Source: Puniceibacterium sp. IMCC21224 | GTDB lineage: Bacteria > Pseudomonadota > Alphaproteobacteria > Rhodobacterales > Rhodobacteraceae | Direction: 5' to 3' | NCBI RefSeq assembly: GCF_001038505.1 | Contig: NZ_LDPY01000003.1 | Location: 124,001-188,000 of the forward strand | DNA: 64,000 bases | Notes under the pieces: generated by a model | The model's input: only the letters and a program-made list of their open reading frames with translations | Databases searched by the model: none | Told to the model about the DNA's origin: nothing | Made by a program: the position numbers and the translations under genes | Shown here: positions 43,066 to 52,332 of the stretch, piece after piece | Layout of the letters: every line of letters begins with the position of its first letter | How positions within the stretch are numbered: the stretch's first letter is position 1

Positions 43066-43770
43066 TTATACGCCGTACTGCTCGATGACATCTGCAAGTG
43101 CGACATGGCCTTGACAGCACCCGTTGCCAGTAAGCTGTTCACCATTCTCAAGCCCTGTCGCAAACACAACAGCAGGGTCTGCCTCAAGAACTTGACGGAT
43201 GGCTGAGATTTTCGGCCAGCGCGCGACTTCTGCGACCTGATGAAATTCCAGCCAGCGTGCTACACCGACAAGAATACCATCTGCCAGTGTCGGCCGGTCT
43301 CCCATCAGGTAGGGCCCGCTCTCAATCAGTCCTTCCAGTTTGTCGTGACGGTCAAGTACGCCTTCAATGCCCAGCTTTTGCCAGGCGGCCTGAACAGCAG
43401 GCTCGGGGACGTCCATCTCCATTGCGGCCCAAAGGGGGCCGAAGGCTCCGGTGAAGCCTGTATTGACGAAGGCCATCAGCTGATGCATGCGATCAGCGTC
43501 ACGCGAGAGCGGATCAAAACTGATGCGCCGCTCAGCATCCCTTGCTTCCAGCCAAGCGGCGATGGCCATTGTTTCAGTCACGATCTGGCCCTTATCCGCG
43601 ATCAAGGCAGGGGTTTCGATGCGTGGGTTTAGCTTTGCAAAGGCCGGATCGCGCATTTCTCCGAACATATCGACACGGCAAAGCCGGTAGGGCTTACCAA
43701 GCCATTCCAGTGCTGCGACCAGCCCCATGGAGCTTCCCGACGGGAAGCCATATACTAAGATCGGCGTCAT
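43066..43770 (-). CDS. Glutathione S-transferase
   Basis: 234 residues. N-terminal thioredoxin-like domain: ILVYGFPSGSSMGLVAALEWLGKPY (~4-28) and the glutathione-binding cis-Pro/ESxA region NPRIETPALIAD...IVTETMAIAAWLE (~48-74). All-helical C-terminal domain with GPYLMGDRPTLADGILVGVARWL. The C-terminus has an unusual Cys pair (GNGCCQGH). Divergent from an HxlR regulator, a frequent stress-response pairing. Confidence 0.88.
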   Translation of the reverse strand: MTPILVYGFPSGSSMGLVAALEWLGKPYRLCRVDMFGEMRDPAFAKLNPRIETPALIADKGQIVTETMAIAAWLEARDAERRISFDPLSRDADRMHQLMAFVNTGFTGAFGPLWAAMEMDVPEPAVQAAWQKLGIEGVLDRHDKLEGLIESGPYLMGDRPTLADGILVGVARWLEFHQVAEVARWPKISAIRQVLEADPAVVFATGLENGEQLTGNGCCQGHVALADVIEQYGV

Positions 43771-43880
43771 TGTTTGTTGTCTCCAAGGTTACATAGGATG
43801 ACGCTGCGCAGCGTATTCCGAACCTGAAGTGTCTGTCGGATCAAGTAAATTACGAACCTTTTTGTTACCATGAGGCGTTT

Positions 43881-44237
43881 ATGAAAGAGCTTATTTCACG
43901 CTGTCCGATAGAAGAGGTGATGCAGGTCCTCAGTGGCCGCTGGCCGACGCTCTTGGTTTACTATCTTCAGGATGGGACAAAGCGGTTCAGTGATCTGCGT
44001 CGGGATAACCCGACGATCTCGCACAAGATGCTGACCCTTGAACTGCGCAAACTTGAGGATGCCGGTGTGGTGCAGCGCACCCAATTCCCCGGCTACCCCC
44101 TTCGGGTTGAGTATGACTTGACGGAGGCTGGGCAAAAACTCGTCCCGTTGCTTGATGACTTGGGGGAATGGTGGCTGCAGAATGATGAGCAAACAGGGGT
44201 CAACGTGACCGATGGCACTTCGCTAGGTGCTGAGTAG
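43881..44237 (+). CDS. HxlR-family regulator
   Basis: 118 residues. SRCPIEEVMQVLSGRWPTLLVYYL (~6-29) with the conserved Cys8 that senses electrophiles or oxidants in several HxlR proteins, then the winged HTH RFSDLRRDNPTISHKMLTLELRKLEDAGVV. 110 bp from and divergent to the GST gene, which it may control. Confidence 0.9.
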   Translation: MKELISRCPIEEVMQVLSGRWPTLLVYYLQDGTKRFSDLRRDNPTISHKMLTLELRKLEDAGVVQRTQFPGYPLRVEYDLTEAGQKLVPLLDDLGEWWLQNDEQTGVNVTDGTSLGAE

Positions 44238-44686
44238 AGCACTTCGCGCCATAGAAGCGAATGCGCGTCGGATCCGTCTTGGCGGGCCTTCGTTCTGCAC
44301 GTGCTAAAGGTCTAGTTTGGGTCAGATATGCTTTGCAGTTGGGTTGCAATTGCCTGACACGACCTGCTGACAAGGTTCAGAAAATTCGACGCATAGAGTC
44401 AAAAGTGCTTGGCATCTGACACCCATTGTCAGTTGCCAAACAAAACCGACTTTTGTCACATCGCTGACCCAGAGCGCGGCGCTATGACCGTAGGGCGGGG
44501 CAGGGGGCCAAGGGGTCATTCGTGAAAATTGCAACCAACGGCGGGTCAAAAATGTTTTGAAATCAGCGATGGCTTTGCCGAGCGTTGAGCCGATAGCGCG
44601 TTTCTATTTACTTAGAGTTGCTTATATGGGCCTTTTACACACCGCCTTTATGTGATAGCCGCCCCGCAACTTGACAGGAGCACACC
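44238..44686. other. Gene-free interval
   Basis: No gene seen. It holds dispersed-repeat copy 2 (44441-44533) and the promoter region of the efflux gene. Confidence 0.5.
44441..44533 (+). repeat. Dispersed ~90-bp repeat, copy 2
   Basis: CAAAACCGACTTTTGTCACA to GTCATTCGTGAAAATTGCA; same order of blocks as 18987-19074 with a few small indels. Confidence 0.6.
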
Positions 44687-44713
44687 GTGGGACCCAAAAA
44701 AGCACGCCGCTGA
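44687..44713 (+). CDS. Leader peptide of the CmlA-like gene (MGPKKARR)
   Basis: GTG-GGA-CCC-AAA-AAA-GCA-CGC-CGC-TGA with AGGAG six bases upstream. An eight-residue Lys/Arg-rich peptide placed ~100 bases before an efflux gene and directly before a hairpin is the arrangement of inducible cmlA and cat genes, where a drug-stalled ribosome on the leader opens the downstream ribosome site. Induction here is inferred. Confidence 0.6.
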   Translation: MGPKKARR

Positions 44714-44802
44714 GCCGCACCAACCCTCACTTGGTTGTTGCGGCTGTTTGAAAAGGTCATCGCGAAAGCGCCCCTGAACGGCCGTCGGATTTTCTCCAAC
44801 GG
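44713..44802 (+). promoter_or_regulatory. Attenuator hairpins before the CmlA-like gene
   Basis: Stem 1: 44713-44725 pairs with 44733-44745 (AGCCGCA...TGCGGCT, one mismatch in 13). Stem 2: CCGTCGGA (44782-44789) with TCCAACGG (44795-44802), one mismatch in 8, covering the weak ribosome site just before the ATG at 44813. Confidence 0.55.
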
Positions 44803-44812
44803 AACGTTTCAC

Positions 44813-46015
44813 ATGTATAAGAATGATAATCGGCTGTGGTCCTACAGCCTAACGGCAGCCCTTGCGCTGCTAATCCCTTTTAATCTTTTAGCATCGCTTG
44901 GAATGGACATTTATCTGCCTGTTGTCCCGGCCATGCCCGCTATTCTTGGTACAAGCGCGTCGGTCGTGCAGATGACGCTGTCACTGTACATGATTATGCT
45001 GGGTGTCGGACAAGTACTGTTCGGGCCCTTATCTGATCGCATCGGGCGACGACCGGTCCTGGTGATTGGCGTCGGCTTGTTTATCACGGCGACACTTGGA
45101 CTGGCCGCAACCTCGTTCGCCCCCGCATTCGTGGCGTTGCGGGTAGTTCAGGCCGTTGGCGCTTCTGCAATGCTGGTTGCCGTCTTTGCAACCATTCGCG
45201 ACGTCTATGCCGAAAAGCCAGAAAGCGGGACGATCTACAGCTTGATGAATGCGATGCTGTCTTTCGTGCCTGCGCTTGGGCCTATTGCAGGGGCTCTGAT
45301 TGCTGACGCAATGGGATGGAGGTGGATCTTCTGGCTGTTGGCGCTCACCACCATCGCGGTTGCCATAACGGTCATCCCGAATTGGCCCGAAACTCGCACC
45401 CGCCAGGAAAGAACGGTCAAGGTTGGTGCACTTGATATCCTGAAAAGCCGCGCGTTCTGGGCCTATACCGTCGCCTTCGGCACAGCGATGGGAACGTTCT
45501 TTGTGTTTTTCTCGACGGCACCGCGTGTTCTGATCGAAGTGGCCGGAATGAGTGAACTGGGTTTTAGTATTTTGTTTGCGACAGTTGCAGCGGTCATGAT
45601 CGCTGCATCACGGTTTGCGCCCGGCTTTGTTGCGAGGTGGGGAAACCCCGGGTGCGTTTTTCGGGGGCTCGCGCTGATTTTCTCTGCAGCGTTGTTACTG
45701 ATGCTCCGCCAGTTTGGTTGGCCGAACTCTGTAGCCCTATTCATCGCGCCGATGTGGATCGGTGCTTTGGGTATCGTGATGATCGGGGCCGTGACCGCGA
45801 ATGGTGCATTGAGCGATTTTGGCGATGCAGCCGGGACTGCCGTCGCGTTACACTTCTGCGGTCAGAGTGTCATCGTCGGGCTTGTGGGTACCGCTTTCAT
45901 CGTCTTGCTGGGTGGAAGCACTGCCTTCCCATTGGTGGGATATATGGCGTTCATGTCGGTTGTCGCTGCCCTTTGGGTGTGGACAACACTTCCACGAGCA
46001 AGCCTGAGCGACTGA
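44813..46015 (+). CDS. MFS drug efflux transporter, CmlA/FloR-like (Bcr/CflA subfamily)
   Basis: 400 residues from the ATG at 44813 (MYKNDNRLW). Twelve membrane helices. The sequence follows CmlA closely: IPFNLLASLGMDIYLPVVPAMP at helix 1, motif A FGPLSDRIGRRPVL at ~60, AVGASAMLVAVFATIRDVYA, PALGPIAGAL in helix 5, FFVFFSTAPRVL and FSILFATVA. Known CmlA/FloR proteins export phenicols across the inner membrane; substrate here is inferred from similarity. The longer frame upstream begins inside the attenuator and is not the start. Preceded by a leader peptide and hairpins. Confidence 0.88.
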   Translation: MYKNDNRLWSYSLTAALALLIPFNLLASLGMDIYLPVVPAMPAILGTSASVVQMTLSLYMIMLGVGQVLFGPLSDRIGRRPVLVIGVGLFITATLGLAATSFAPAFVALRVVQAVGASAMLVAVFATIRDVYAEKPESGTIYSLMNAMLSFVPALGPIAGALIADAMGWRWIFWLLALTTIAVAITVIPNWPETRTRQERTVKVGALDILKSRAFWAYTVAFGTAMGTFFVFFSTAPRVLIEVAGMSELGFSILFATVAAVMIAASRFAPGFVARWGNPGCVFRGLALIFSAALLLMLRQFGWPNSVALFIAPMWIGALGIVMIGAVTANGALSDFGDAAGTAVALHFCGQSVIVGLVGTAFIVLLGGSTAFPLVGYMAFMSVVAALWVWTTLPRASLSD

Positions 46016-46553
46016 TGAATGGAACGCCCGGTGCCTATAATGAGCACCGGGCTATAATAAACAAGGCCGGGGCGGGTCATGCCCAGAAGTAATCCTTTGT
46101 TTAGCGATCTCTGAGAGCAACCATTTGCGCTTACGTAGCGAAAGCACACTTTGTCCCGCACTTCCGACAACGACCAGCCTTCCGGTGAAGGTCCACTGGC
46201 TGGCGTACGCCGGTCAAAACTCAACCATTTCTGCCACAGGCCGAATCCACCGTTTGTGACCCGCGCATTGTGACCATAGATTTTTGTCCGACAGCGGCCA
46301 TTCGTGACGTATGCAGCGAAGGTCCGGTTCGAGCCCATATTGCAAGATTTCTGCTTCGCAGCGAATGTCGTCTGTCAGGAGGCGGTCAAAAACCTTCAAC
46401 AAGGTCTTGGGTTTGGAACGGGGTTTTTGGTAGCCTCCAATGAGGTAGTTTGCACCTGTTCCAAAAACGAGCGTTTTTGGAAGGGCAGAGCGAGAGGCGG
46501 TTTTACCCAGACCAGCCGTTCATGCGTCGCGCGGCGAATGCCGGTAGAGAGTC
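46016..46553. other. Gene-free interval with degenerate repeats
   Basis: No convincing gene. The stretch 46140-46390 carries several pieces of the dispersed family (TTTGTCCCGCACTTCCGACA, GCAGCGAAGGTCCGG). Confidence 0.45.
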
Positions 46554-48123
46554 GATGCTGTTGAAAAACTCATCTGCGACTTCGGACCGGTCTCCGCACT
46601 TTGTGCGTTTTCAGTGAGAGTTGATCACTTTGAGTAGCGGCGAGATCGGGTTTCTTAGCCGACCGGTGCCGATGGGGCCGTTATCGGGCAAAGCTTTGCC
46701 AGTTTCCGGAGGTTCTGGGCGGTGGCGGCGAGTGTAAACTCGTCTTTCACCCCCAACGGTCCCCTCAGCCTGAGACGGTTGAGGCCCAGGATGCGCTTCA
46801 GATGCGCGAAGAGCATCTCGACTTTTTTGCGCCGTTTCTGGGCGATCTCATTGAATGCGGAGGCCGTGCAGCTGCGGGCAAAATCACGCACCACCTCATA
46901 CTTCCCGCGCTGGATGCTGCGGGTGTCGCTGTTGGGGCAGCATTTTTCCTTCAAAGGGCAGGCCTGACAGTGCGCCTTCGCCGCCCGATACCTGCGCGGT
47001 TTCATCTCAGTCGAGATACGCCCCGGATCGGAATAATTCCTCCGGGTGTGCCGCAGATCCTGGCCTTCGGGGCAGATGTAGCGGTCATTCTCATCATCCC
47101 AGGTGAAGTCCGAACGCGACAAAGTTCCGTCCGTGCGTTCGCCTTTATCGATGACTGGGATGAAGGGCAGGATCTGCCGTTTCAGGGCGATCTCAACCAG
47201 GCTCTCTTCGGATCCATAGGCTGTATCGGCGACCAGCCAGTCTGGGCGTAGGCTAAAACGCTTTGCTGTGCGGTCGAGCATCGTGAAGGTAGAACCCACC
47301 TCGGCCTGCCGCACTGATCGGGTCGCTTCTACATCCATGATGATCCCGTAGTCCGTATCGATCAGGTAATTGTCTGAATAAGCGAAGAAAGCAGGTCCCT
47401 TGCGCGCTGCGGTCCACTGGCTGGCAGGATCGGCATGGGCCGTGAACTTTGGCTTTACGGGCGTCGCCGCTCCGAAAGCCTCTTCGTCGAGCGTATCGAG
47501 ATATTCCCGCACCGCTCTCGGGGCCTCTGCTGGATCGATGGAGGCCGCATCCCACTTATCCTGACGGCTGGAGCTCTGCGTCTGGACATCGGCGCTGATC
47601 AGACTGGCATCGACAGCGAAGCCAGTGCCGCCGACCAGGCCACGGGAGATGCACTGGGCGACCACCCGTTCAAAGATATGGCGAAAGATGTTGCTGTCGC
47701 GGAACTTGCCATGTCTCAGCTTTGAGAAGGTTGAATGATCCGGCACCTTGTCCTCGAGCCCCAAACGGCAAAACCAGCGGTAGGCGAGGTTGAGATGCAC
47801 CTCCTGGCAGAGGCGCCGCTCGGACCGCAGCCCCATGACATAGCCGACAACCAGCATCCTGATCATGAGTTCGGGGTCGATCGAAGGTCGGCCGGTGTGA
47901 CTGTAAAAGTCGCGCATATCGTCGTGCAGACCATCCAGATCCAGAAAGCGATCAATCCCCCGGAGAAGATGGTCGGCCGGGATATGAGTCTCAAGGTCAA
48001 ACTCGTAGAACAACCGGGCGTGAACCTTTTGCCTTCCAAGCATCGCAAACCCTCCAGATCCCCATAATCCAATGGAATCAGAAGCTTTTGATCCGATCAA
48101 GCGCAGAGTTTTTCAACAGCATC
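46554..48123 (-). mobile_element. IS1182-family element, copy A
   Basis: 1570 bp with terminal repeats GATGCTGTTGAAAAACTC at both ends. Flanked by the 4-base direct repeat AGTC (46550-46553 and 48124-48127). Its predicted transposase is the same as copy B's over all 481 codons of the frame. Confidence 0.9.
46655..48043 (-). CDS. IS1182-family transposase, copy A
   Basis: 462 residues from the ATG at 48043 (MLGRQKVHARLFYEFDLETH), preceded by GGAGGG. DUF772-type N-terminal domain (IDPELMIRMLVVGYVMGLRSERRLCQEVHLNLAYRWFCRL), DDE core including FAVDASLISADVQ and LVADTAYGSEESL, a Cys cluster (CQACPLKEKCCPN) and a C-terminal EMLFAHLKRILGLNRLRLRG with the likely Glu region. Confidence 0.94.
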   Translation of the reverse strand: MLGRQKVHARLFYEFDLETHIPADHLLRGIDRFLDLDGLHDDMRDFYSHTGRPSIDPELMIRMLVVGYVMGLRSERRLCQEVHLNLAYRWFCRLGLEDKVPDHSTFSKLRHGKFRDSNIFRHIFERVVAQCISRGLVGGTGFAVDASLISADVQTQSSSRQDKWDAASIDPAEAPRAVREYLDTLDEEAFGAATPVKPKFTAHADPASQWTAARKGPAFFAYSDNYLIDTDYGIIMDVEATRSVRQAEVGSTFTMLDRTAKRFSLRPDWLVADTAYGSEESLVEIALKRQILPFIPVIDKGERTDGTLSRSDFTWDDENDRYICPEGQDLRHTRRNYSDPGRISTEMKPRRYRAAKAHCQACPLKEKCCPNSDTRSIQRGKYEVVRDFARSCTASAFNEIAQKRRKKVEMLFAHLKRILGLNRLRLRGPLGVKDEFTLAATAQNLRKLAKLCPITAPSAPVG

Positions 48124-48171
48124 AGTCCAAACCTACTTGCCTATAAGGCCTGCTTTTGATTATTGAATGTC

Positions 48172-49137
48172 ATGACCAGACTTAACATCAAACGTATAGA
48201 AGACGCCGCCAAACATATCGACGCCGTATTCCAGAATACCCCTCAATACCTCTGCCCACATCTCAGTAAGGCTTTGGGATGCGGTGTTGTTTTGAAGGTG
48301 GAAACTTTGAACCCCGTCCGATGCTTCAAAGGGCGAGGAACGGAAACCGTTTTGGCCAACCTTAAAGCAACCAATGGCCCCAAATCGGTTGTATGCGCGA
48401 GTGCCGGGAACCTTGGTCAGGCACTTGCCTATTGTGGGAGCAACAGAGGTTTCGATGTTACTGTGACGGTATCCAGTACCGCCAACCCTCTCAAAATTGA
48501 ACGGATGAAGGCATTGGGGGCAACTGTTGTATTGGTGGAGGGCCAGATTGAAGAAGCACTAAACGTCGCGATTGAGCACTCCCAAAAGACAGGCGCATTT
48601 CTTGTTGAAGACAGCAAGAATATTGATACCTGTGAAGGGGCAGGAACGATTGGATTGGAACTCGCCAACCTACCGATTTCTTTGGATTCTGTTTTGATTT
48701 CGCTTGGTGCTGGAGCAATGGCGACTGGTATCGGTTTCGCTTTGAAATCCCGTCACCCAGATACCAGAGTTCTGTGCGTTCAACCTCAAAATGCACCTGC
48801 GCTAAGTCGATCCTATCTTGCTGGAGAAGTAGTGGATTCCGGCCCGCCCAACACAATCGCCGATGGTGTTGCCGGAAGGTATACTATCCCCGATGTTTTG
48901 ACTGATATGTTGGAAATCGTGGATGATGCCCTGTTGGTCAAAGAAGATAGTATAATCGAAGGTATGCGCCTGCTTTACGAGTGCTCTGGCCTTGTTGTTG
49001 AACCTGCCGCCGCTTTGGGTGTTGCCTGCATCTTAGAAAACCCAGACCGCTTTCGTGGGCAAACTATTGCCACAGTTCTGTGTGGAGCCAATGTCGCGCC
49101 CCGTGACTTCGAAAATTGGGTGATCAACAGAGAATAG
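48172..49137 (+). CDS. Threonine/serine dehydratase-like PLP enzyme
   Basis: 321 residues from the ATG at 48172. Fold-type II PLP motifs: RCFKGRGTE with the cofactor Lys (~48-56), CASAGNLGQALAY (the SxGNxxQ phosphate/substrate loop), a Gly-rich SLGAGAMATGIG, and ECSGLVVEPAAALGVA near the end. Likely threonine dehydratase, or a related serine/threonine racemase or ammonia-lyase. Visibly lower GC than neighbouring genes, suggesting separate acquisition. It lies between two IS elements. Confidence 0.85.
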   Translation: MTRLNIKRIEDAAKHIDAVFQNTPQYLCPHLSKALGCGVVLKVETLNPVRCFKGRGTETVLANLKATNGPKSVVCASAGNLGQALAYCGSNRGFDVTVTVSSTANPLKIERMKALGATVVLVEGQIEEALNVAIEHSQKTGAFLVEDSKNIDTCEGAGTIGLELANLPISLDSVLISLGAGAMATGIGFALKSRHPDTRVLCVQPQNAPALSRSYLAGEVVDSGPPNTIADGVAGRYTIPDVLTDMLEIVDDALLVKEDSIIEGMRLLYECSGLVVEPAAALGVACILENPDRFRGQTIATVLCGANVAPRDFENWVINRE

Positions 49138-49427
49138 CTGTGCGGATTGCGCTTCTAACAATGTCTCGACAATTGGGATGTCGGTTCCTGAGTGAAGGTC
49201 GGTTTTGTCCCGCGCACCGGACATCCATGCACCCCGCAACGAGCGTCCGCTTTAGGATTTTCAGCCTGCCAAAAAGGACCGTTTGTTGAACGGTCAAAAT
49301 TGCAGTCGCTCAGATGCCTTTTCTCGATAGCCGACATTGGTCTTACATAGGCCAGTGGTCGCTTTGTCCCGCGAACCAGTCCATGGCGCAGCGCGCGACG
49401 AAGGTCCGCTCCGAGCCCAAACCGGAC
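49138..49427. other. Gene-free interval with degenerate repeats
   Basis: Several pieces of the dispersed family: AAGGTCGGTTTTGTCCCGCG (49196), GGTCGCTTTGTCCCGCGAAC (49358), GAAGGTCCGCTCCGAGCCC (49400). No gene. Confidence 0.45.
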
Positions 49428-49490
49428 TGACCTGCCACGGGATTTTTCCTCCACCGTCGATTAGAGTCCGGCCCAACCTGAGGACGGACA

Positions 49491-49757
49491 ATGAAGCGAA
49501 CGAGATTCACGGACGAGCAGATCATCGGCATCCTAGCCGAGCACGAGGCAGGCGCGAAGTGCGCGGACCTTTGCCGCAAGCACGGCATGTCGGAAGGGAC
49601 CTTCTATAACTGGAAAGCTAAGTTCGGCGGCATGACGGTGTCAGAGGCCAAGCGGCTGAAGACGCTCGAAGACGAGAACGCCAAACTGAAGAAGCTGCTT
49701 GCCGAACAGATGCTGGATCTGGCGGCGATGAAGGAACTGGTTTCAAAAAAGTGGTGA
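49491..49757 (+). CDS. IS3-family OrfA
   Basis: 88 residues. HTH_Tnp_1: [44 protein letters not shown], then a leucine-zipper helix ([21 protein letters not shown]). Ends in ...VSKKW at the A6 slippery run. Confidence 0.93.
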   Translation: MKRTRFTDEQIIGILAEHEAGAKCADLCRKHGMSEGTFYNWKAKFGGMTVSEAKRLKTLEDENAKLKKLLAEQMLDLAAMKELVSKKW

Positions 49758-50680
49758 CGCCTGCCGTGAAGCGCGAGGCTGTCGCGCATCTGAGGTCCCG
49801 GCTCGGGATCTCGGAACGGCGGGCGTGCCGGATTGCCGGGGCGGATCGCAAGATGGTCCGCTATCAGGCGCAGCGAGCTCCGGATACGGAACTGCGTGGC
49901 CGTCTGCGCGAGTTGGCCAACGAACGCAGACGGTTCGGCTACCGGCGCCTGTTCGTGCTGCTGCGCCGCGAGGGCGAGCCATCCGGCATCAACCGGGTCT
50001 ATCGGCTCTACCGCGAGGAAGGGCTGACGGTGCGCAAGCGGAAGGCGCGGCGCAAGGCCGTTGGGACACGGGCCCCGATTCTGGTCGAGGCGCGACCGAA
50101 CGCCCGTTGGTCATTGGATTTCGTCCATGACCAGTTTGCCAACGGCCAGCGCTTTCGCGTGCTCAACGTGGTCGACGACGTCACCCGGGAATGCTTGGCG
50201 GCGATCCCAGATACGTCGATCTCGGGGCGCCGGGTGGCGCGTGAACTGACAGCTCTGATCGAACGCCGCGGAAGGCCTGGGATGATTGTCAGCGATAATG
50301 GGACGGAACTGACCAGTAACGCGATCCTGCGGTGGTGTTCCGAGCACCGGATCGAATGGCATTATATTGCGCCAGGCAAACCGATGCAGAATGGTTTCGC
50401 CGAAAGCTTCAACGGCCGGATGCGCGACGAGCTGCTCAATGAGACCATGTTCCGCAACCTGGCCCATGCGCGGATCGTGATCGCAGCCTGGGCCAGGGAC
50501 TACAACACCGAGCGTCCCCATTCGGCCTTGGGCTACCAGACCCCGGCTGACTACGCACGGGCCCTGACCACCGCAATCGCCCGCCCCGCTGCGCGAGATG
50601 AAAGCTCCGCGCGTCGGGCGATTGCTCAACCTGCGCCAATCGGCGTAAACACTAACCGGGCTCCGGTCGCGGCTGGATGA
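49751..50680 (+). CDS. IS3-family OrfB (rve transposase)
   Basis: 309 residues in the -1 frame, made as an OrfAB fusion by slippage. HTH_21 ([14 protein letters not shown]), rve core with D in [12 protein letters not shown] in [15 protein letters not shown] and E in [18 protein letters not shown], ending with [14 protein letters not shown]. Confidence 0.94.
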   Translation: MVTPAVKREAVAHLRSRLGISERRACRIAGADRKMVRYQAQRAPDTELRGRLRELANERRRFGYRRLFVLLRREGEPSGINRVYRLYREEGLTVRKRKARRKAVGTRAPILVEARPNARWSLDFVHDQFANGQRFRVLNVVDDVTRECLAAIPDTSISGRRVARELTALIERRGRPGMIVSDNGTELTSNAILRWCSEHRIEWHYIAPGKPMQNGFAESFNGRMRDELLNETMFRNLAHARIVIAAWARDYNTERPHSALGYQTPADYARALTTAIARPAARDESSARRAIAQPAPIGVNTNRAPVAAG

Positions 50681-50896
50681 AGGTTCAGTGGCAGGTCAGG
50701 ACCTTGTCACATCTCAACAATCTGCTACTCTGTATACATTGGTATGCCAATAGGGGGCGATGTGATTAAAGCCATGCGCCTTGACCAACTCGCGATGCCT
50801 AAAGGCGGTGAGGATGAAACACGAGCGTTTTGAGGCGCCGAGCTTAGTTGGCAGCAGCTAGTCAACGGTACAAGTTGAAAACCAAAGAGGATAGTG

Positions 50897-52117
50897 ATGC
50901 TCTGTAACATTTCACCAATGCCTGTGATTCAAGGCGATGGCACGATCTGGTTTCCCGTTCACCACATGCGGGGAGGCACCTCGACTGGTCTGATTATCCA
51001 AGACGCTTTCGCGCCTGCAGAGCGACACCTGCGGGAGGAACTGCTTCGGCACCTGATGGGCGTTCCGCAGACGGGAAGTCAGAAGGACAATCGCCAGATT
51101 ACCGGTCTCGGACGGGGGTATCCGACAAGCAACAAGGTCTTCTTCGTTTCTGTCGAGGGTTCAGGCGAGCATATGGCTGCCACCAGCACATTGGCGCAGT
51201 TGGCAGCGGATCATGCCGTCGTGGACTGGAGCGTCAATTGCGGGAACATGTCTGCCGCGATCCCTATGTGGCTCACAGAACAAGGGTGGTTCCCGGCACA
51301 GGACGAAGCGGCCGAGATAGACATCCGTAATACCAATACCGGTGTTGTTACCACCGCCCGCATGGCTCGCTCCGGGTCCGGAGCCTTTGTGGGTGCGGCC
51401 ATACCGGGCGTAGACGGCGTGTTCCCGCAAGTCGATCTGTTTCTCAACGACCCTGTGGGATCCAAGACGGGAACTCTGCTTCCCACCGGACGTGTCGTGG
51501 ATATCGCTGCCGGTCGACGGGTGTCCTGTGTGGATGTGGCCGTTCCGATGGTGATCTGCGATGCAAGGGATTTCGGCAAGACGGGATACGAGGCGGTATC
51601 GGAACTCGATGGTGATGCCGCTTTCAAAGCGTCGCTCCGGGAAACGTGGGTCGAGGCGGGACTTGCAATGAACCTTAAGCGGCCAAATGGCCAACCCATG
51701 ACCAGAGAGGACTTGTCTCGTAGCGAGACCATTCCGAAAATTTGCCTTGTGGCTCCCCCGCGCGACGGCGGCACCATATCCGTCCGCTATTTCACGCCGC
51801 AATCCGGTCATGCAACGCTCTCCGTTTCAGGGGGCAGTTGCCTGGCTGCGGCCTGCCTGATCCCGGGCAGCGTCGCGAACAGTCTGTCCGACAGCACTCC
51901 CACTTTGAGCGGAAACTGGATTGACTTGCAGCTTTCGGCCGAAAATCCTGCCGGAAAACTCGACATGACCATGACCGCCCGCATTCAGGGCGATGCCGTC
52001 GAGATACACCGTGCTGGATACCGGAGGAATGCGCAGGTGCTACTCAAAGGTCATGTCCCCCTCTACCGCGCTTCGAGCGATTTGCGAGAGGCTCTTGCCG
52101 CCAATAAGATCGAATGA
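50897..52117 (+). CDS. PrpF-family isomerase (methylaconitate / oxalomesaconate type)
   Basis: 406 residues from the ATG at 50897 with AAAGAGG before it. PrpF signature: MRGGTSTGLIIQDAF (~24-38), GVPQTGSQKDNRQITGLG, VDWSVNCGNMSAAI with the cysteine that aligns with the catalytic pair, and SGGSCLAAACLIPG with the second. Known enzymes isomerise 2-methylaconitate (propionate breakdown) or tautomerise 4-oxalomesaconate (gallate). No partner genes present to choose. The 198-bp gap before it holds only IS3-right-flank sequence. Followed after eight bases by a broken acetyltransferase gene. Confidence 0.88.
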   Translation: MLCNISPMPVIQGDGTIWFPVHHMRGGTSTGLIIQDAFAPAERHLREELLRHLMGVPQTGSQKDNRQITGLGRGYPTSNKVFFVSVEGSGEHMAATSTLAQLAADHAVVDWSVNCGNMSAAIPMWLTEQGWFPAQDEAAEIDIRNTNTGVVTTARMARSGSGAFVGAAIPGVDGVFPQVDLFLNDPVGSKTGTLLPTGRVVDIAAGRRVSCVDVAVPMVICDARDFGKTGYEAVSELDGDAAFKASLRETWVEAGLAMNLKRPNGQPMTREDLSRSETIPKICLVAPPRDGGTISVRYFTPQSGHATLSVSGGSCLAAACLIPGSVANSLSDSTPTLSGNWIDLQLSAENPAGKLDMTMTARIQGDAVEIHRAGYRRNAQVLLKGHVPLYRASSDLREALAANKIE

Positions 52118-52124
52118 GGATTTC

Positions 52125-52332
52125 ATGACGGACAACCTTACGTTCCGCCGTACCACAACGGCCGATCTCCGGGACATCGTGGCTTTGTTGGCGGAAGACT
52201 CCCTGGGGAGGAACCGCTAAATCTTGTCGGATCCGACCGATCCCGCCTAACCCCAATACAGCACAATTGAATGTCGGCAATGTCCGCGTTGCGGAAGTTG
52301 GTACGGGGCGCGGCGAACGGCAGGTACGAGCC
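52125..52332 (+). pseudogene. GNAT acetyltransferase remnant cut by IS1182
   Basis: Starts MTDNLTFRRTTTADLRDIVA, LLAEDSLG then stop at 52218-52220, while the next frame continues ILSDPTDPA and a later frame shows NVRVAEVGTGRGERQ, a damaged GNAT motif A. The IS1182 copy B interrupts what is left. It was probably co-transcribed with PrpF. Confidence 0.65.

Larger units (their letters stand above)
49428..50698 (+). mobile_element. IS3-family element
   Basis: 1271 bp. Ends TGACCTGCCAC... and ...GTGGCAGGTCA; the 4-base GGAC is present on both sides (49424-49427, 50699-50702), a fresh-looking target duplication. OrfA and OrfB overlap at a run of six A, the usual -1 slippage site. Confidence 0.85.
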
